From contig ML976678.1 of NCBI GenBank assembly GCA_010015655.1, forward strand, positions 757,013 through 821,012: a DNA stretch of 64,000 nt, read 5' to 3'. The stretch's first letter is position 1, and every line of letters begins with the position of its first letter. The notes beneath the pieces were generated by a model. It saw only the letters and a list, made by a program, of their open reading frames with translations, had not been told where the DNA came from and did not search any database. The DNA comes from Bimuria novae-zelandiae CBS 107.79 (taxonomy: Eukaryota; Ascomycota; Dothideomycetes; Pleosporales; Didymosphaeriaceae). Made by a program: the position numbers and the translations under genes. Positions 21,785 through 32,741 of the stretch are shown here, piece by piece.

Positions 21785-22158
21785 ACCTATACGGGCTTAG
21801 CCAGATCCCTCCAAGTCCAGATCTCTTGCCGCTTTTCTTCAGGCAGCCAGCGTTAAGTATTCCCCTTTCAACTGTCTTACATCGTATCCTCTCGCGAAGT
21901 TGGAAAAGTCGGATTTATGCACGGATTACCTTCACCCTTCGCGAAAGCCCACCGTCCGTTCCTCCGCTTCTCCTCCGCAGCCCCCTCACGTACGATGCAC
22001 AAGTATATAAGCCGGAGCGATTTTCCTACTCGTGCATCTTACCTACCTATGGTACTCTCAAAAGCTTCGACCTTGACCAATATCTTTCAATCTTTGACAT
22101 TCTAATCAGCATCATCCATTCCCTCTTTTATCTATCTCCTCACCGTCTGCCCACAACA
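21785..22158 (+). promoter_or_regulatory. Promoter region of the monooxygenase gene
   Basis: This stretch between the transposon and the ATG at 22159 is of normal composition. A TATA-like AAGTATATAAGCC lies at 22001-22013, about 150 bp before the start codon, followed by a pyrimidine-rich leader (TCTTTTATCTATCTCCTC) typical of fungal core promoters. Only these two elements can be supported. A transposon end 375 bp upstream may have replaced more distal control sequence. Confidence 0.45.
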
Positions 22159-23830
22159 ATGTCCAAACCCCACGCCCTCGTGGTGGGCGCCTCCATCGCC
22201 GGTCCTATAACTGCCTACTGGCTTGCCCGCGCCGGCTTCAGAATCACCGTCATAGAACGCTTCCCCAAATTCCGCAAAGGCGGCCAGAACATCGACATCC
22301 GCACCTCAGGCGTCACAGTCATGCGGAAGATCCCCGGTATGGAAGCCGCCGTGCGCGCCAAAACCACAACCCAGGACGCCATCCAGTTCGTCAACGCACA
22401 GGGAAACCGTACGCGACGATGAAACCAACTGGTGATCCGAGTCAACAAAGTCTCTTGTCAGAGTATGAAATATTCAGGGATGGCCTCAGCGAGATCATAT
22501 GTGATCTGACGAAGGACAATCCGAATGTGGAGTACGTCTTTGGCGAGCAGGTTTCTGAAATGCACCAGGAGGTTGAGGATGAAGAATCCAAGGTTACTGT
22601 GAAGTTCAAGGAGGGCAAGCTTCCGGCGACAGAGTATGATCTGGTGGTTGCTTGTGATGGTGCTACGAGTCGGACAAGAGCTATAGGGTTTGACTGCGAC
22701 GTTCGCACACACATACATCCAATCAACATGTGGGCTGCCTACGCGTCGATCGAGAAAGACTTGTTGAACGGTATGTCAAAGATCCTTACAGGTGTACTTT
22801 GAGTCTTCGCATCTTCTATCCTACAGAATACCCTATCTTTCACCCTCCCATCCTTTCCACTTCCCCAATCCCATCTCATCCCATACTAACCCCCTCCCAG
22901 GCAGCAAAACCGGAACAATGTACACCGCCGTCGGCGGCCGCGCCCTCGCCATCGGTCCCGACCTCTCAGGCGGCAACCGCGGCTGCGCGCTCGCCGTTCT
23001 CCCCCAAAACGACCCCTCTGCCACCCTCCCCTTCCGCACCGCGCAAAAATCTGGGGACGCAGCCCTCCGCGCCCATGTGCGCGAGCACTTCGCAAACACC
23101 AACTTCCATCTCACGGACCTCGTCCCTGCCATCACCTCGGCCCCGGACTTCTACGCTTCGGAGATAGTGCAGGTCAAGCTGCCGAGTCTTTCGCGTGGTA
23201 TGTGATCTCTTTCTCTTCCTCTACATATCTCAGAACCATCTACCATGCCACCCGTCCGCGTTTACACCCAACCTATCCCTCCCTGTGTCCTCTCAAGCCC
23301 AGATTCCGCAAAGCCATACCTTTTCACTTCCCCATTCTCGATGACATTGTCCCTTCCCTCTACCGCGGGAGCCCGCGAAGCTATAAAAGCGATTTCCACC
23401 CATATTGCTTAGGTAGAGTCTCTAACAGGCCCCAGGAGCATTCACCCTAACCGGCGACGCCGCCCACGCCCCAGGCCCCACGGGCTGCGGCACCACCCTC
23501 GCCCTAATCTCGTCCTACCTCCTTGCTGGGGAACTCCTCAGCCACCTGCAACCCCCCTCCTCTTCACCCCTATCTCGTGGCCGCGCCATCCGCGCCGCCC
23601 TCCGCTCCTACGCCTCCCTTATAACACCCATCGCAACATCCATGCAAAAGCTCCCTCCAGGCATCCCGGGCGTTATAGCGCCGCAAACCCGCTGGGGCTT
23701 GTGGGTTAGGGATGCGGTATTAATGGCGGCCGCGTGGGGGCAGGGGGTTGGGGGGAAGGTGTTGGGGAGGTGGGCGCCCAGTTTTGGCGGCGATGGATCG
23801 GAGTTGCCGGAGTATGCGTGGGTGGAGTAG
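22159..23830 (+). pseudogene. FAD-dependent monooxygenase, probable one-base frameshift
   Basis: A class A flavoprotein hydroxylase (PF01494-type) of about 434 residues if read through. Exons are 22159-22770, 22901-23197 and 23436-23830, with GT-AG introns of 130 and 238 bp, both phase 1. N-terminal LVVGASIAGPITAYWLARAG is the GXGXXG-type FAD dinucleotide fold (here GASIAG), then GGQNIDIRTSG, later YDLVVACDGATSRTR (the DG motif, second FAD contact) and LTGDAAHAPGPTGCGTTLAL (the GD motif). Near 22400-22408 the frame shifts: the open frame ends at ...FVNAQGNRTRR, while the family sequence continues as YATMKPTGDP in another frame. One base appears lost, and no intron can bridge it. All later splice phases agree once it is counted. 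Substrate unknown. It could also be an assembly error in a working gene. Confidence 0.82.
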
Positions 23831-24238
23831 CATCATGGTTCGTGTTGTCAGCGAAGGGAGTGGTTAGGCTTGGAGTTTTGACTTTCATGATGTAGATGTC
23901 AAGATAGGATAGAGATTTGAGTTGTGTTAGGTTTGCTCTCAATTCATTTACTATTGTACCATGTTCCTAGTTCAGCAGGGGCATGTCTCTCAAGAATGCA
24001 TGCATTATAAAGCGCTACCTATCCTACAGTAGCCCTACACCACCACCACCCTCGTCATAGAAATCATGCTTTCATCCACCCATCCATCATGAATGCCCGG
24101 AAACGCCACAAATGCACATGCCAGCAAGGGTATAATAGGAATCTAAAACCGTGCTTCGCACCACCCTTAAGACAGGGTGCCGAAAAGAACTCTCGCCCAC
24201 AACGATAACAATGGTGCACAACGTGGAGTGGAGGGTCG
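23831..24238. other. Convergent intergenic region
   Basis: About 400 bp between the 3' ends of the monooxygenase (+) and CDC27 (-). AT-leaning sequence near 23925-24010 could hold both polyadenylation zones. No ORF of note and no strong terminator motif seen. Confidence 0.5.
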
Positions 24239-26815
24239 CTAAGGCCCCTCGTCATCACTGCTCCACTCCGCCACATCATCCTCATCCCACGTCTCCATCG
24301 TCTCTTTAATGAAGCGCTGCGCCATAGGATCCAAGTTCATACAGATGGTGAAGTACTTCAGTGCCTCGCGCTTATTTCTCAGCTTCTTATACGCCTGTCC
24401 AATATGCAGGTGTATATTCGCGTCATCGGGCTGCGCGTCCTTGACAAACAGATACTCAGCGAGAGCCTCCTTCGGTGACCCCATCTTGAGCAGAATATGC
24501 CCTCGCTTGACGCGAGCCTGGAGCGCTTGTGGGTTAATCCGTATGGCAGTATCGAAGAGGGCAAGCGCTTGTTCCGTCCTCTTCATGCGATCGAGAACCT
24601 TGGGCGTGTTAGCTGTGTTTGTTAAGGGGGAATGGAAGGGGGCTTACCGATCCGATTCTCATCGCAAGAAGGTCGTTGTTTGAGTTGATGAGGAAAGCTG
24701 CCCGGTAATGCTTCTCGGCCATTTCGAACTTGTGCTGCATCTCGTACACCTTGCCCAGCCCGTACCAGCCGTTGTAATGTCTGCTGTCGGCACTGATGGC
24801 GCACCTGAAGGCGAAGCTGGCTTTGTCAAGTTCTTCATTCGACATGTGTTCATGCCCTTGTAGCGTATAAGCGTACGCGAACTTGGGGTCAAGCTGAATC
24901 GCGCGAGTGAAGCATTTGATAGCTTGGTCGTGCTCACGTTCGAGCGAGAACGCATTTCCGAGAGCAACCCAAGTTTCTGGCGCGAGTCGGTCTTGGTCGC
25001 TGAGGGTGTGCGCGAGGAAAGCCAACTCCGTCTTCTTCCCTTGCTGCCATAATACCGTGGAAAAGATGTCCATGTCTTCAATGTACGAAGGTTGCCGTTC
25101 GCGTAGGCGTAGAAACACCTTCTCGGCTTCTGCGTACATGGCGCGTCCGTGGTATGCCTTGCCCATTTGAGCAAGTACCCAAGGGGTCTCACGTTGGACC
25201 GTCGGTAAAGAATTGAACGCCTCCATAGCTTTTACGCACTCGAAACGACTCAAATCTCTGTAACCTGATCCTATCTTCATGAGAATATCAAGAAGCCACT
25301 CCAGCGCCTCAAGCTCCCGCGGATCAGACGTAACCGTCATCTTTTGCGGTGGGGCTATCGGAGCCGTGCTGGGCGGTCTTGAATCTGCTTTTGAGATCTC
25401 TCCCCCCGGATCCATGATCGGTTTCCGGTTGCCACTAACAACCCTACCGACATTGCCAACGGAGCTCGTTTTGCCCTTTGTCCCAGTTGCCCTGGCCTTT
25501 CGTAGCTCGCGACGATCCCTGACTTCTGGTTCTCTGCTGGCGGAAGTCGCATTCCTGCTGCTCAAAGAACGAATGCCACTGATCATATTGTGTGCCCCAC
25601 TTTGGACACTTTGGAGCCTAGTACTTCGTCGCGGTTGTGCTGCTGACGGATCTGCTGCTGGTGCGCTTGTCGGTGCAGCTTGATGTGCAGAGTGCCCAGA
25701 ATTGGTTCGTTTGTGCCCGTTCTGCCACTGTGGCTGGGGTACATCTGCTCGCTCGTTCAACTCAGATGCTGGCTTTAATCGCGCTCGAGTCGTCATCGAC
25801 CGCATCCTTGGCGGATCTTCATGGGCGTTCAGGTTTTGCATCCTAGTTTTCCGCGTTGGTGCGTGCGGTACATCGGGCGCATGTCGTTCATTCATAAGCT
25901 CATTCACAACAGGTCCTCCAGCCTCACCCATCATGATGTCTTCGTCGGGAATGTTTTGGCCGTTGGAAGTGGGCGTTTCAGCATCTCGGAATGATGAGGG
26001 AGCTGGTGGCATGCTTCCGTTCAGTTTAGAAAGCAGGCTCGATCCTCCTAAGCTGAGACCGTTGGCATCGCCCCCTGCTCGTGTCGAAGTGTTGAAAGGA
26101 TCGGCGTCCGGGGCAGACACGAAGGGGTTCCTTGCATCGTAGTTATCATGAGACGAAAAGGAAGTCGGGGCGTGGCCATTCGTTGCGGAGTGGGATATCG
26201 ATGCCAGCATTTCCGGCGTCACTTTGAAGATGTTCTGCGGTCGGACCACAGCGCCTATGTCGCATAATCCGGTAAAGGCATCCCACATGAAAGGGTTCAG
26301 CTTCAGCGACTCCACGTAGTATTCTATAGCCTTCTTCGTGTCGCCATGCGCGCCGTACAGTTTCCCCAGCAAGCAGTAGCAGGCGGCCGCGTCTGGGACG
26401 TGTCGTCTCGAAGTGTCCGAGTGCTTGTCTGCAATACGTCAATATCAACTCATTTTCAGCTTCGCAGCACGGCGTGCTTACTCCAGTGATTGCGACCAGC
26501 CCACAGTCCGCGCGCCTTCTCCAGCGCTTGGGCTCCGACATCGTATCGCTCCAGGCCCAAACACGCCTGCGCAAACACGTAGGCGCATCCCAAGTGCTGC
26601 GGTTGCTGCGCCCTAGGCCTTGCATAGTCAAACGCAGCCTTGTAGCGCCCGAGGCGGATGTTGCAGAGGGCTAACAGGTGTGCAGCGTCGCCGTTGCGTG
26701 GTTCGTGTGCGTGGAGGCGACCAGCGAAAAACAGGGCGTTCTCCAGCATGCCATTATCGAGGTGGTAATAGACGAGATGCCTCAGCTGGGCATTTGCGCC
26801 CACGAGCGGCGACAT
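24239..26815 (-). CDS. CDC27: Anaphase-promoting complex subunit Cdc27 (APC3), TPR protein
   Basis: A core subunit of the APC/C ubiquitin ligase, where it forms TPR scaffolding and receives Cdc20/Cdh1 activators in the nucleus. Exons on the - strand are 26815-26482, 26428-24648 and 24598-24239, with introns of 53 and 49 bp (GTAAGC...GCAG and GTAAGC...CAAG), giving 824 residues. Start chosen at the ATG at 26815 (MSPLVGANAQLRHLVYYHLDN); the longer frame upstream begins with GTG. Residues 1-190 hold N-terminal TPRs (NALFFAGRLHAHEP, AAACYCLLGKLYGAHGDTKKA), about 193-478 a low-complexity Ser/Pro-rich linker as usual in fungal Cdc27, and about 480-795 the main TPR array (AWIALGNAFSLEREHDQAIK-like units). 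The C-terminus is acidic (DEDDVAEWSSDDEGP). Length and order fit the family. It shares a divergent promoter with the SND2 gene. Confidence 0.95.
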
Positions 26816-27329
26816 GGCTCGGTCCACGTCGTGGTTCTCTGCGCGTCGGGTCGCGTAGGCGAACGATGGGTGGTTTTCGTAAACAAACTACGGAGGCGGC
26901 GTCTTCATATTATGTAGGCGGGGCAACAACAGTGTTCGAGGACGTCGGTGAAGGAGGTTGTCGCTGTAACAGGATATGTCGTCGCTAGGTGAACGCTTTC
27001 CGGTACAACAGTCGACAAAGTGAATTGGCGAGTTCGTAGGCGCAAGGTAACGACGACGGGTGCCTAGCACATGGCAACGCGCAGAGGTCTACGCTATTAA
27101 TTGTCAGATTCCAAGGTTCCGTCTGATTCGCGGTGCGCGCGGGGACGAAAACTGGCAGCAGGTGCGAAGAGCTCGGCGGTGCCTGCTGTTGTTGTTCTTG
27201 AAGATGGCAGGGACACCCGCTTTCGCTTGCCGCCGGAGCCAAACCGCATCGGGACGCAAGCTCTCAACTGACGTTTGCAATTCCACGTTGCCGTCGCCGA
27301 CCAACTGAGCAGGACCGTCGTCAATCACC
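26816..27329. promoter_or_regulatory. Divergent promoter between CDC27 and the SND2 gene
   Basis: About 510 bp between two start codons on opposite strands. GC-rich, no clear TATA box. It must serve both genes unless an unseen leader intron exists. Short ORFs on both strands here are not conserved-looking. Confidence 0.5.
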
Positions 27330-27906
27330 ATGGCGCAGGTGCGTCGTTGGAGTCCTCAATATCGCATACCCCTTCACTGATCCATCCCAGAAAGCAGTCA
27401 AGACGCTCGCCGCAGCAAACACCCGCCGCCTCAACCAGACCCTCGTCGCAACCCTCGTCATTCACCTCTTCTTCTGGCTCTTCCGCGCCCTCCTCTTCCG
27501 CGCCAGCTTCACCCGCCGCTCGCTCCTCCTCTACCTCGCCCTCGCCTCTCCGCAACTCCTCATCAACTTCGTCTTCGAGCGCCAATCGCGCCCCGTCAAT
27601 GCGCCCGACGGCTCCATCAAGCGTGCGGGGGAGGACCTCGAGGGAAAGGGTCTGACAGAGTATCTGTGGGACGTCACCTACTGGACCTATGGGGTTCTGC
27701 TACTCGTCAGTTTGTTGGGCGACTGGGCGTGGATCTTCTGGGGTATTATTCCCGTGTACAGTGTGTGGTTGGCGTGGACTACATATTCTGGGTTTAGGGG
27801 TGGGTTCCAGGATGCGGCGGGCGTGCCGCAGCCGGGCGCTGCGGGCACGAGTAAGAGGCAGGCAAAGTTGGAGAAGAGGGGCGACCAGAAGATGCAATAT
27901 CGGTGA
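27330..27906 (+). CDS. SND2: SND2/TMEM208 family ER membrane protein
   Basis: Homologue of yeast Snd2 and human TMEM208, a component of the SRP-independent route that brings membrane proteins to the ER. Exon 1 is only ATG-GCG-CAG (27330-27338). A 52 bp intron (GTGCGT...CCCAG) is followed by exon 2 at 27391-27906, giving 174 residues. The sequence shows NTRRLNQTLVATLVIHLFFW, a first hydrophobic pair (HLFFWLFRALLF, RRSLLLYLALASPQLLINF), FERQSRP, GSIKRAGEDLEGKGLTEYLW, a second pair (WTYGVLLLVSLLGDWAWIFW, IPVYSVWLAW) and a basic end with TSKRQAKLEKRG. These follow the family in order and length (about 170-180). The tiny first exon means the gene is easily missed by simple ORF calling. Convergent with the next gene. 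Confidence 0.9.
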
Positions 27907-28182
27907 TAACAAGACCGTGGGCCAGAAAAATTGTAGCGAATCGCCGACAAGCTGTTGCCACGATGGCGCATGTTGATGGGCATGAAGCGACGCCTTTGCC
28001 TACACGCTTAGGAACGTACTACGGACTGTCGCAGCCGAATGATAGGGTCAATCCTGGTGCTGCGCGCAAAAAGGGGTATAGATTCAGGCTCCTATGGGAG
28101 CGTCTACCCCGTACCGAAAGAAACCGCTGCTATGCTACATGTCCAAATACACTGTGATACAACATATTGTACAGATGCCCAC

Positions 28183-29605
28183 TTAAGCCTCGACCTTCGT
28201 CGGGATCTTGACTTGTCCCTTCTTCCTGTCTTGGTGCGGAAGGCCATATCTCCAACCAACACCTCTTGGATCTCGTCCGTTCCTGCCTGCATGCTCGACG
28301 CTCACATCCCTAAACACAAAGTCCCATCTTCTCTGTGGCACTGTTCGCTTCGTCTCCAGTTCTTCTCTCTTTTTGGCTTCTTCGGCCTTCTTTTTCTTTT
28401 CCATGGCTTCTAAGTAGCGCTGCTCCGCGAGCGCTCTGCGCTCTTCTTTGGAATAGCCGGTAACTTCGTCGCGCACTACTTTCACGAGCTCTGGGTGAGG
28501 GATGCGCTCGTCGGCGGGAAGGAGATTGTTGTCGAACGCTTTGCCGGCATCCACACGAGTAAACTGTCGCGACTCGGCAACAGGCACGAAGAGTTGTTGG
28601 CGGGTCGCAGGGTGTACGATCAAGTCGTTGATGGGTTCGTGGACGATCGGACGTTTCCCGGCGTTCTTCGGAAGCGAAGTGTCGATGTAAGGTGTGGTAG
28701 GAAGCATCTCAAGGACGGCTTTGGAGTATGGCATCGCGAGGGTTTTGCCCTAATAAGGAACTTGTTAGCTGCTGCCTACGCATGTAACTGGGGGGCACAG
28801 AGTGTGTGTGGCTGTGTCAGATATACATAGAGTTGATGTGTAACCATGTAGGTGTCTTAAAGACTAATCGAATGTTGTGTAGTTCATCATGTACTAGGCA
28901 AATGCGGAGAGACAGATGCGAACATACCTGAGCGATCCACTGCTTCTCCATTTGCTTTAATCGAACCACTGCACCAATCCGCTCGTTGCTCACGCCAAAA
29001 GTGATACTCGCAAGCGGTACAGGCTTCCCTTCCTTTACCACAAACTGGTATATAGCTTCCCGAAGCTCTTCACTCAGTACAGGCTGACTCCGGAAGAACT
29101 TGTTCAGAGGGAACGGCCGGAGATCCTCCATCGTCTCTGGAGACAGTTGTTGTTCATCGGTCTTCTTCTTCTTCTCTGCTTGTTCTTCCTTCGCTTGCTG
29201 GCGAAGTGCTTCATCCAACTTCTCCAACGATTCTTGCCCTTCTGCGGTCGCCTCGTCCGCTGTCTGTTGGCCTTCAGTAATGCCAGCTTTCGCTTTCGCT
29301 TTCGCTTTCGCTTCGGCTTCCTTGTCTTTATCGGAGGTCTTCTCAGGGACAGATCCCGCTCGGACTAGGTTGCCATATTTATCGTACGCCCCCAAGTAAT
29401 TCGTGGAGCCGGGTATAGGCTGCTTCAATGGTCGTCCAGGCCCGTTAAGCCATTCGTAGAACTTCCGCCGTCGTTGCGTTACCAGCCGGCATGATGATTG
29501 CGAGAAGTCGCGTGCAGTTCGAGCTGGCTGTGCAATTGACTGGGGGCGGACTGAAATATAGGAGACAGAGGCGGAGAGATGAGAGGCGCGCAATCGGGGG
29601 GGCAT
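28183..29605 (-). CDS. Mitochondrial small-subunit ribosomal protein of the Bot1/mS45 type
   Basis: Two exons on the - strand, 29605-28928 and 28749-28183, with a 178 bp intron (GTATGTT...TTATTAG) that joins in frame as ...WIAQ-GKTLAMPYSKA, give 414 residues. The N-terminus is rich in Arg/Ser/Ala without acids (MPPRLRASHLSASVSYISVR), fitting a mitochondrial targeting peptide. RRRKFYEWLNGPGRPLKQPI is the family hallmark (eukaryotic mitochondrial regulator/Bot1, 37S ribosomal protein S35 in fungi). A run of Lys-Ala repeats near residues 93-105 comes from a CTTTCG hexanucleotide repeat at 29288-29312, followed by a charged Gln/Glu/Lys segment. The C-terminal half (VLEMLPTTPYID, HEPINDLIVHPATRQQLFVP) is the conserved part. 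It would act in mitochondrial translation. Confidence 0.85.
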
Positions 29606-30989
29606 GTTGTTGTTGCAGAGAGGCTACCGCATTGCTCAAGGGATTCCGAAAGAACTGAGCAAAAGCGCGCCAAGAGCGTGTCGTTGTGGTGATGGTTGAA
29701 GCTCCCGATTGCTCGTTCGAAAATTGACCTTGACCTGCGCTAAGCCTTTTCGGAAGGCGCTACTTGCTACACGTGATCGTGTCCCTCCGCCCAATCAACG
29801 CCATGCCGGCCACTGCTTCGAGACCATCGTGAGATCTCGCGTGTTCCTGCTTCTAGAATAAAGTGCCCAGCAAGGATCTGCATACTTGGGAGCTTAGCTC
29901 CGGGAACGGTGACAATGCTGCACGTCGTCGTCACATCGCATCAGTGACGCCTCAGTCGGGTCGCGTGCTCTTCCACAGTTGATATTTGTCTTCTGTAGAT
30001 GTACGCGTTTTCATCTATAAAAAATCATATTGTCCCCAGCGTTTCGTTAGAGGAGCATATGTGGGCAATGGCATTCTCATCATCATCGTGCTCTGAAAGC
30101 AACGACCGACACGCTTTTATTAGGCCCTAAACATCATCCGCGCCCAGAAAAGTGGCAAAGCTGAGCCTCGGGAAGCAAATAACACAAATGAAACATTCAA
30201 GCAAATGCTAGCACGAGGCCCAGATGCTGTAAGGACAGGATGTCGTTCGCTCCTCCCAAGTGCAAGATCGCGGAACGAGTCTAAGTCGTCAAAGAGATAT
30301 ATGAAACCCCCGCAGAAGACTTATGTGACTCAAGGTATCCCAAAAACGATAACCGCCATGCAAGGAAAAACGATCCCTAGCAGAGTGTATCTGCTCGCCC
30401 CCAGTGTAGTCCGACCATGCTTCCGTGTGTAATAGCGCCGTACCATGTTTGTTCGCAAAGCCGATGAGAATGATGATGTACTCCGTCGCAAGAAATAGTC
30501 GAGATAGCCGAGATAGCCGAGATAGCCACGCCTAGCTTCGCTTCCAAGACTAACCGACGAGAATTAGAATGCCAGCCTCGAACCAAGCGAAGCCTTGGTC
30601 AAATCGGAAATGCAATCTCCATCCAAAGTTCCCGTCCAGTCCAGCAGGGGTGGCAATAGATGCGTTGTGGGCATTGTTGAAAAAATACTCCAAACGCCCG
30701 CTCCCAATCAAACCCTAATCAATTCAACGCGCAAGGGGGAATCATCGCTGTATGCCTGAAACGTAGCCCACAACTGACAGACGCTTCGGCCATGAAGGAT
30801 TCCACGCCGTTACCCATGCCCTTGCTTAAATGAGAAATGAAGACAGAACCAACACAACACCGCGCAATGACCGAAGTGACAGGATATAACGCAGCAATGG
30901 AGAACCAAAAGTCAGACGCGTGCGATAATCAATGCTCCCCAACAACCCCTTCATCAATCATGGCAGCGTAGCGGTTTAGACGTGAAACC
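29606..30989. other. Intergenic region between mS45 and scw1 genes
   Basis: About 1.4 kb of normal composition. It contains the mS45 promoter (right of 29605) and the 3' untranslated region of the scw1 gene (left of 30990). A 9-bp unit (GAGATAGCC) is repeated three times at about 30497-30525. Short ORFs at 30205-30432 and 30377-30586 have no recognisable similarity. No gene called. Confidence 0.5.
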
Positions 30990-32741
30990 CTAACGTCCCA
31001 TCATATATGCAGAGTAGTTCCCATTCATGCCACCAAAAGCATTGCCAGGACCATTGGCAGTGAGCGGCGCGGCCATGGGCTGGGAGCGGATAGGGCTGGC
31101 CATTTCGTTGTGGCCCATGCCGAACCCGCCGTTGGAATACATGCCAAAACCAGACGAAGTATTCGAGTGGCTAGGAGTAGCCAATCCTGGAGGCGCGGTA
31201 AGTCCAGGTGGTGGGCCCGTGGCAGTAGAGAATCCAGGAGGGGCGGCTACGTTCCCTCCAAAGCCGGACAAGGGAGTGGACGGTGTGATCGCGGATGCAG
31301 GCCCCATCGTGGTGGCCTGGCCGGTGCGCACACCCAAAGGGTTTTTCGAGAAGCTCAGGCGAATGCCGCCTTTAGTACTGTTATGCAACGGGTGACCATA
31401 AAGCTCGTTCAGAGCCTTGGTCGCAAAAGAGACGTCTTCGAACTCAACAAAGCACATGGGTCCATTCTGCTTAGTGCGGAAGCAGAGACGCTTGTAGCCT
31501 CGTTGCTTGGAAAACAACGCCTTGAGTTCATCCTCGGAGGTGTCGACAGGTAGATTCCCGACGTAGAGCGTATTGCAAGGCGGGTTTTGGTCAGCAGGGT
31601 TGACCGGCGGGTAGGTTGGGCGGTTGTAATGTTGTTGAAACTGCTGATAGCTTGCGTTCGGTCCGATATTACCCATGGCAGATGAGATGGATGAGTGGGG
31701 CGACATTGCCGATAAGCCTGTGCTGGGTGACTGCATCGTGGCTGCGGAACGGGGCGATGAATAGTTGGGCATAGGCGGTGGGCTCATACCGTTGACACCA
31801 TTGGTGTTCAAAGACAAAGACGCGAATCTGTTGATGGGCATACCCGCACTCTGGTTGGTCGTCCTACGTGGAATAGCGTTTTGCACAGGACCCGTACCGT
31901 ACCCGATGGATTCCTTGAGGAGGCCTTCGTCGTCATCAGCCTCGTCGTTGATTGTATGCTTTCCAACATTGGCGATGCGATGCGGGAAGGCGCTATTGAC
32001 GGGCGATGTCGGCGAAAACAGATTCTGGACCGGAAATTCTCCGTTGCCAAGACCCGGGGTGCCGTTCGGTGGAGACATCTTCTCCAAGCTCTGGAAGGTC
32101 CCGTTGTATCGCGAGGATTGACGACCATTCGCCGTGGCTGCGGCGATCCCATTGTTGGTGGAGACGGATCCCTGTCGCAGCGCAGTGCTGTCCACGGTAT
32201 TGCGCCGAGAACCAATGGTGCCTGGAAGATTATCATGCAACATCTCGACGATCATGGTCGCATCGTTGGACGCATTGCGCTTCCCATTTAGGAGGTCGCG
32301 CGCCTCTTTCGCACTTTCCATAGTGCGGAAATGCGCAACGGCCGAGACAAAGCCCATGTCTTCGGGCGTCTTGTGCGCAGAAACCAGTTCGCAGTCTATT
32401 AAGTCCTTTGCGAAGAGCAGAATGTTGCGCACAGAATCGCGATCACTGCTGCTGGGCAGTTTTCGCAGGAAGATGGTGTGGACGCCCTTGGACTCAGGGC
32501 TCGTTTCAGCCTCGCTGAACGAGAACAGTCCATTCTTGTCCAGGTCCCGTCTCTTTCCTATGGGCGCGGGCATGTTGTAGACGTGCGATGCGGAAAATAC
32601 GTCGGCGGTCATGGCGTTCTGGGTCGAGAACAGCTGCTTCGGCGGCGACGACGAGGAAGAGCTGCTGAGCGAGCTGTGCAGGAACGGGCTGTTGGAGAGG
32701 TTCGAGGGACTTGTGCTACTGGGACTCGGCCCACTGGCCAT
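30990..32741 (-). CDS. scw1: RNA-binding protein of the Scw1/Whi3 type, two RRMs
   Basis: A single uninterrupted frame of 583 residues from the ATG at 32741. The N-terminus is Ser/Pro-rich low complexity. A divergent RRM-like segment lies at about 85-155 (HTIFLRKLPSSSDR... AVAHFRTMESAKEARDLLNG), and a canonical RRM at about 390-470 with RNP2 NTLYVGNLPV and RNP1-like GPMCFVEFEDV. The C-terminus is Gly/Pro/Met-rich (APPGF, PPPGL, GFGMGHNEM). The family, represented by fission yeast Scw1 and budding yeast Whi3/Whi4, binds mRNAs that control cell wall integrity and cell size. The low-complexity tails fit a protein that forms cytoplasmic RNP assemblies. It has an unusually long GC-rich upstream region. 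Orthology to Scw1 rather than Whi3 is from memory of the RRM sequence. Confidence 0.88.
   Translation of the reverse strand: MASGPSPSSTSPSNLSNSPFLHSSLSSSSSSSPPKQLFSTQNAMTADVFSASHVYNMPAPIGKRRDLDKNGLFSFSEAETSPESKGVHTIFLRKLPSSSDRDSVRNILLFAKDLIDCELVSAHKTPEDMGFVSAVAHFRTMESAKEARDLLNGKRNASNDATMIVEMLHDNLPGTIGSRRNTVDSTALRQGSVSTNNGIAAATANGRQSSRYNGTFQSLEKMSPPNGTPGLGNGEFPVQNLFSPTSPVNSAFPHRIANVGKHTINDEADDDEGLLKESIGYGTGPVQNAIPRRTTNQSAGMPINRFASLSLNTNGVNGMSPPPMPNYSSPRSAATMQSPSTGLSAMSPHSSISSAMGNIGPNASYQQFQQHYNRPTYPPVNPADQNPPCNTLYVGNLPVDTSEDELKALFSKQRGYKRLCFRTKQNGPMCFVEFEDVSFATKALNELYGHPLHNSTKGGIRLSFSKNPLGVRTGQATTMGPASAITPSTPLSGFGGNVAAPPGFSTATGPPPGLTAPPGLATPSHSNTSSGFGMYSNGGFGMGHNEMASPIRSQPMAAPLTANGPGNAFGGMNGNYSAYMMGR

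Noticed and set aside
22833..23135. 100-codon frame on the - strand within the monooxygenase
   Set aside because: Shadow of the GC-rich coding exon. No protein-like blocks, and the sense strand has clear family motifs.
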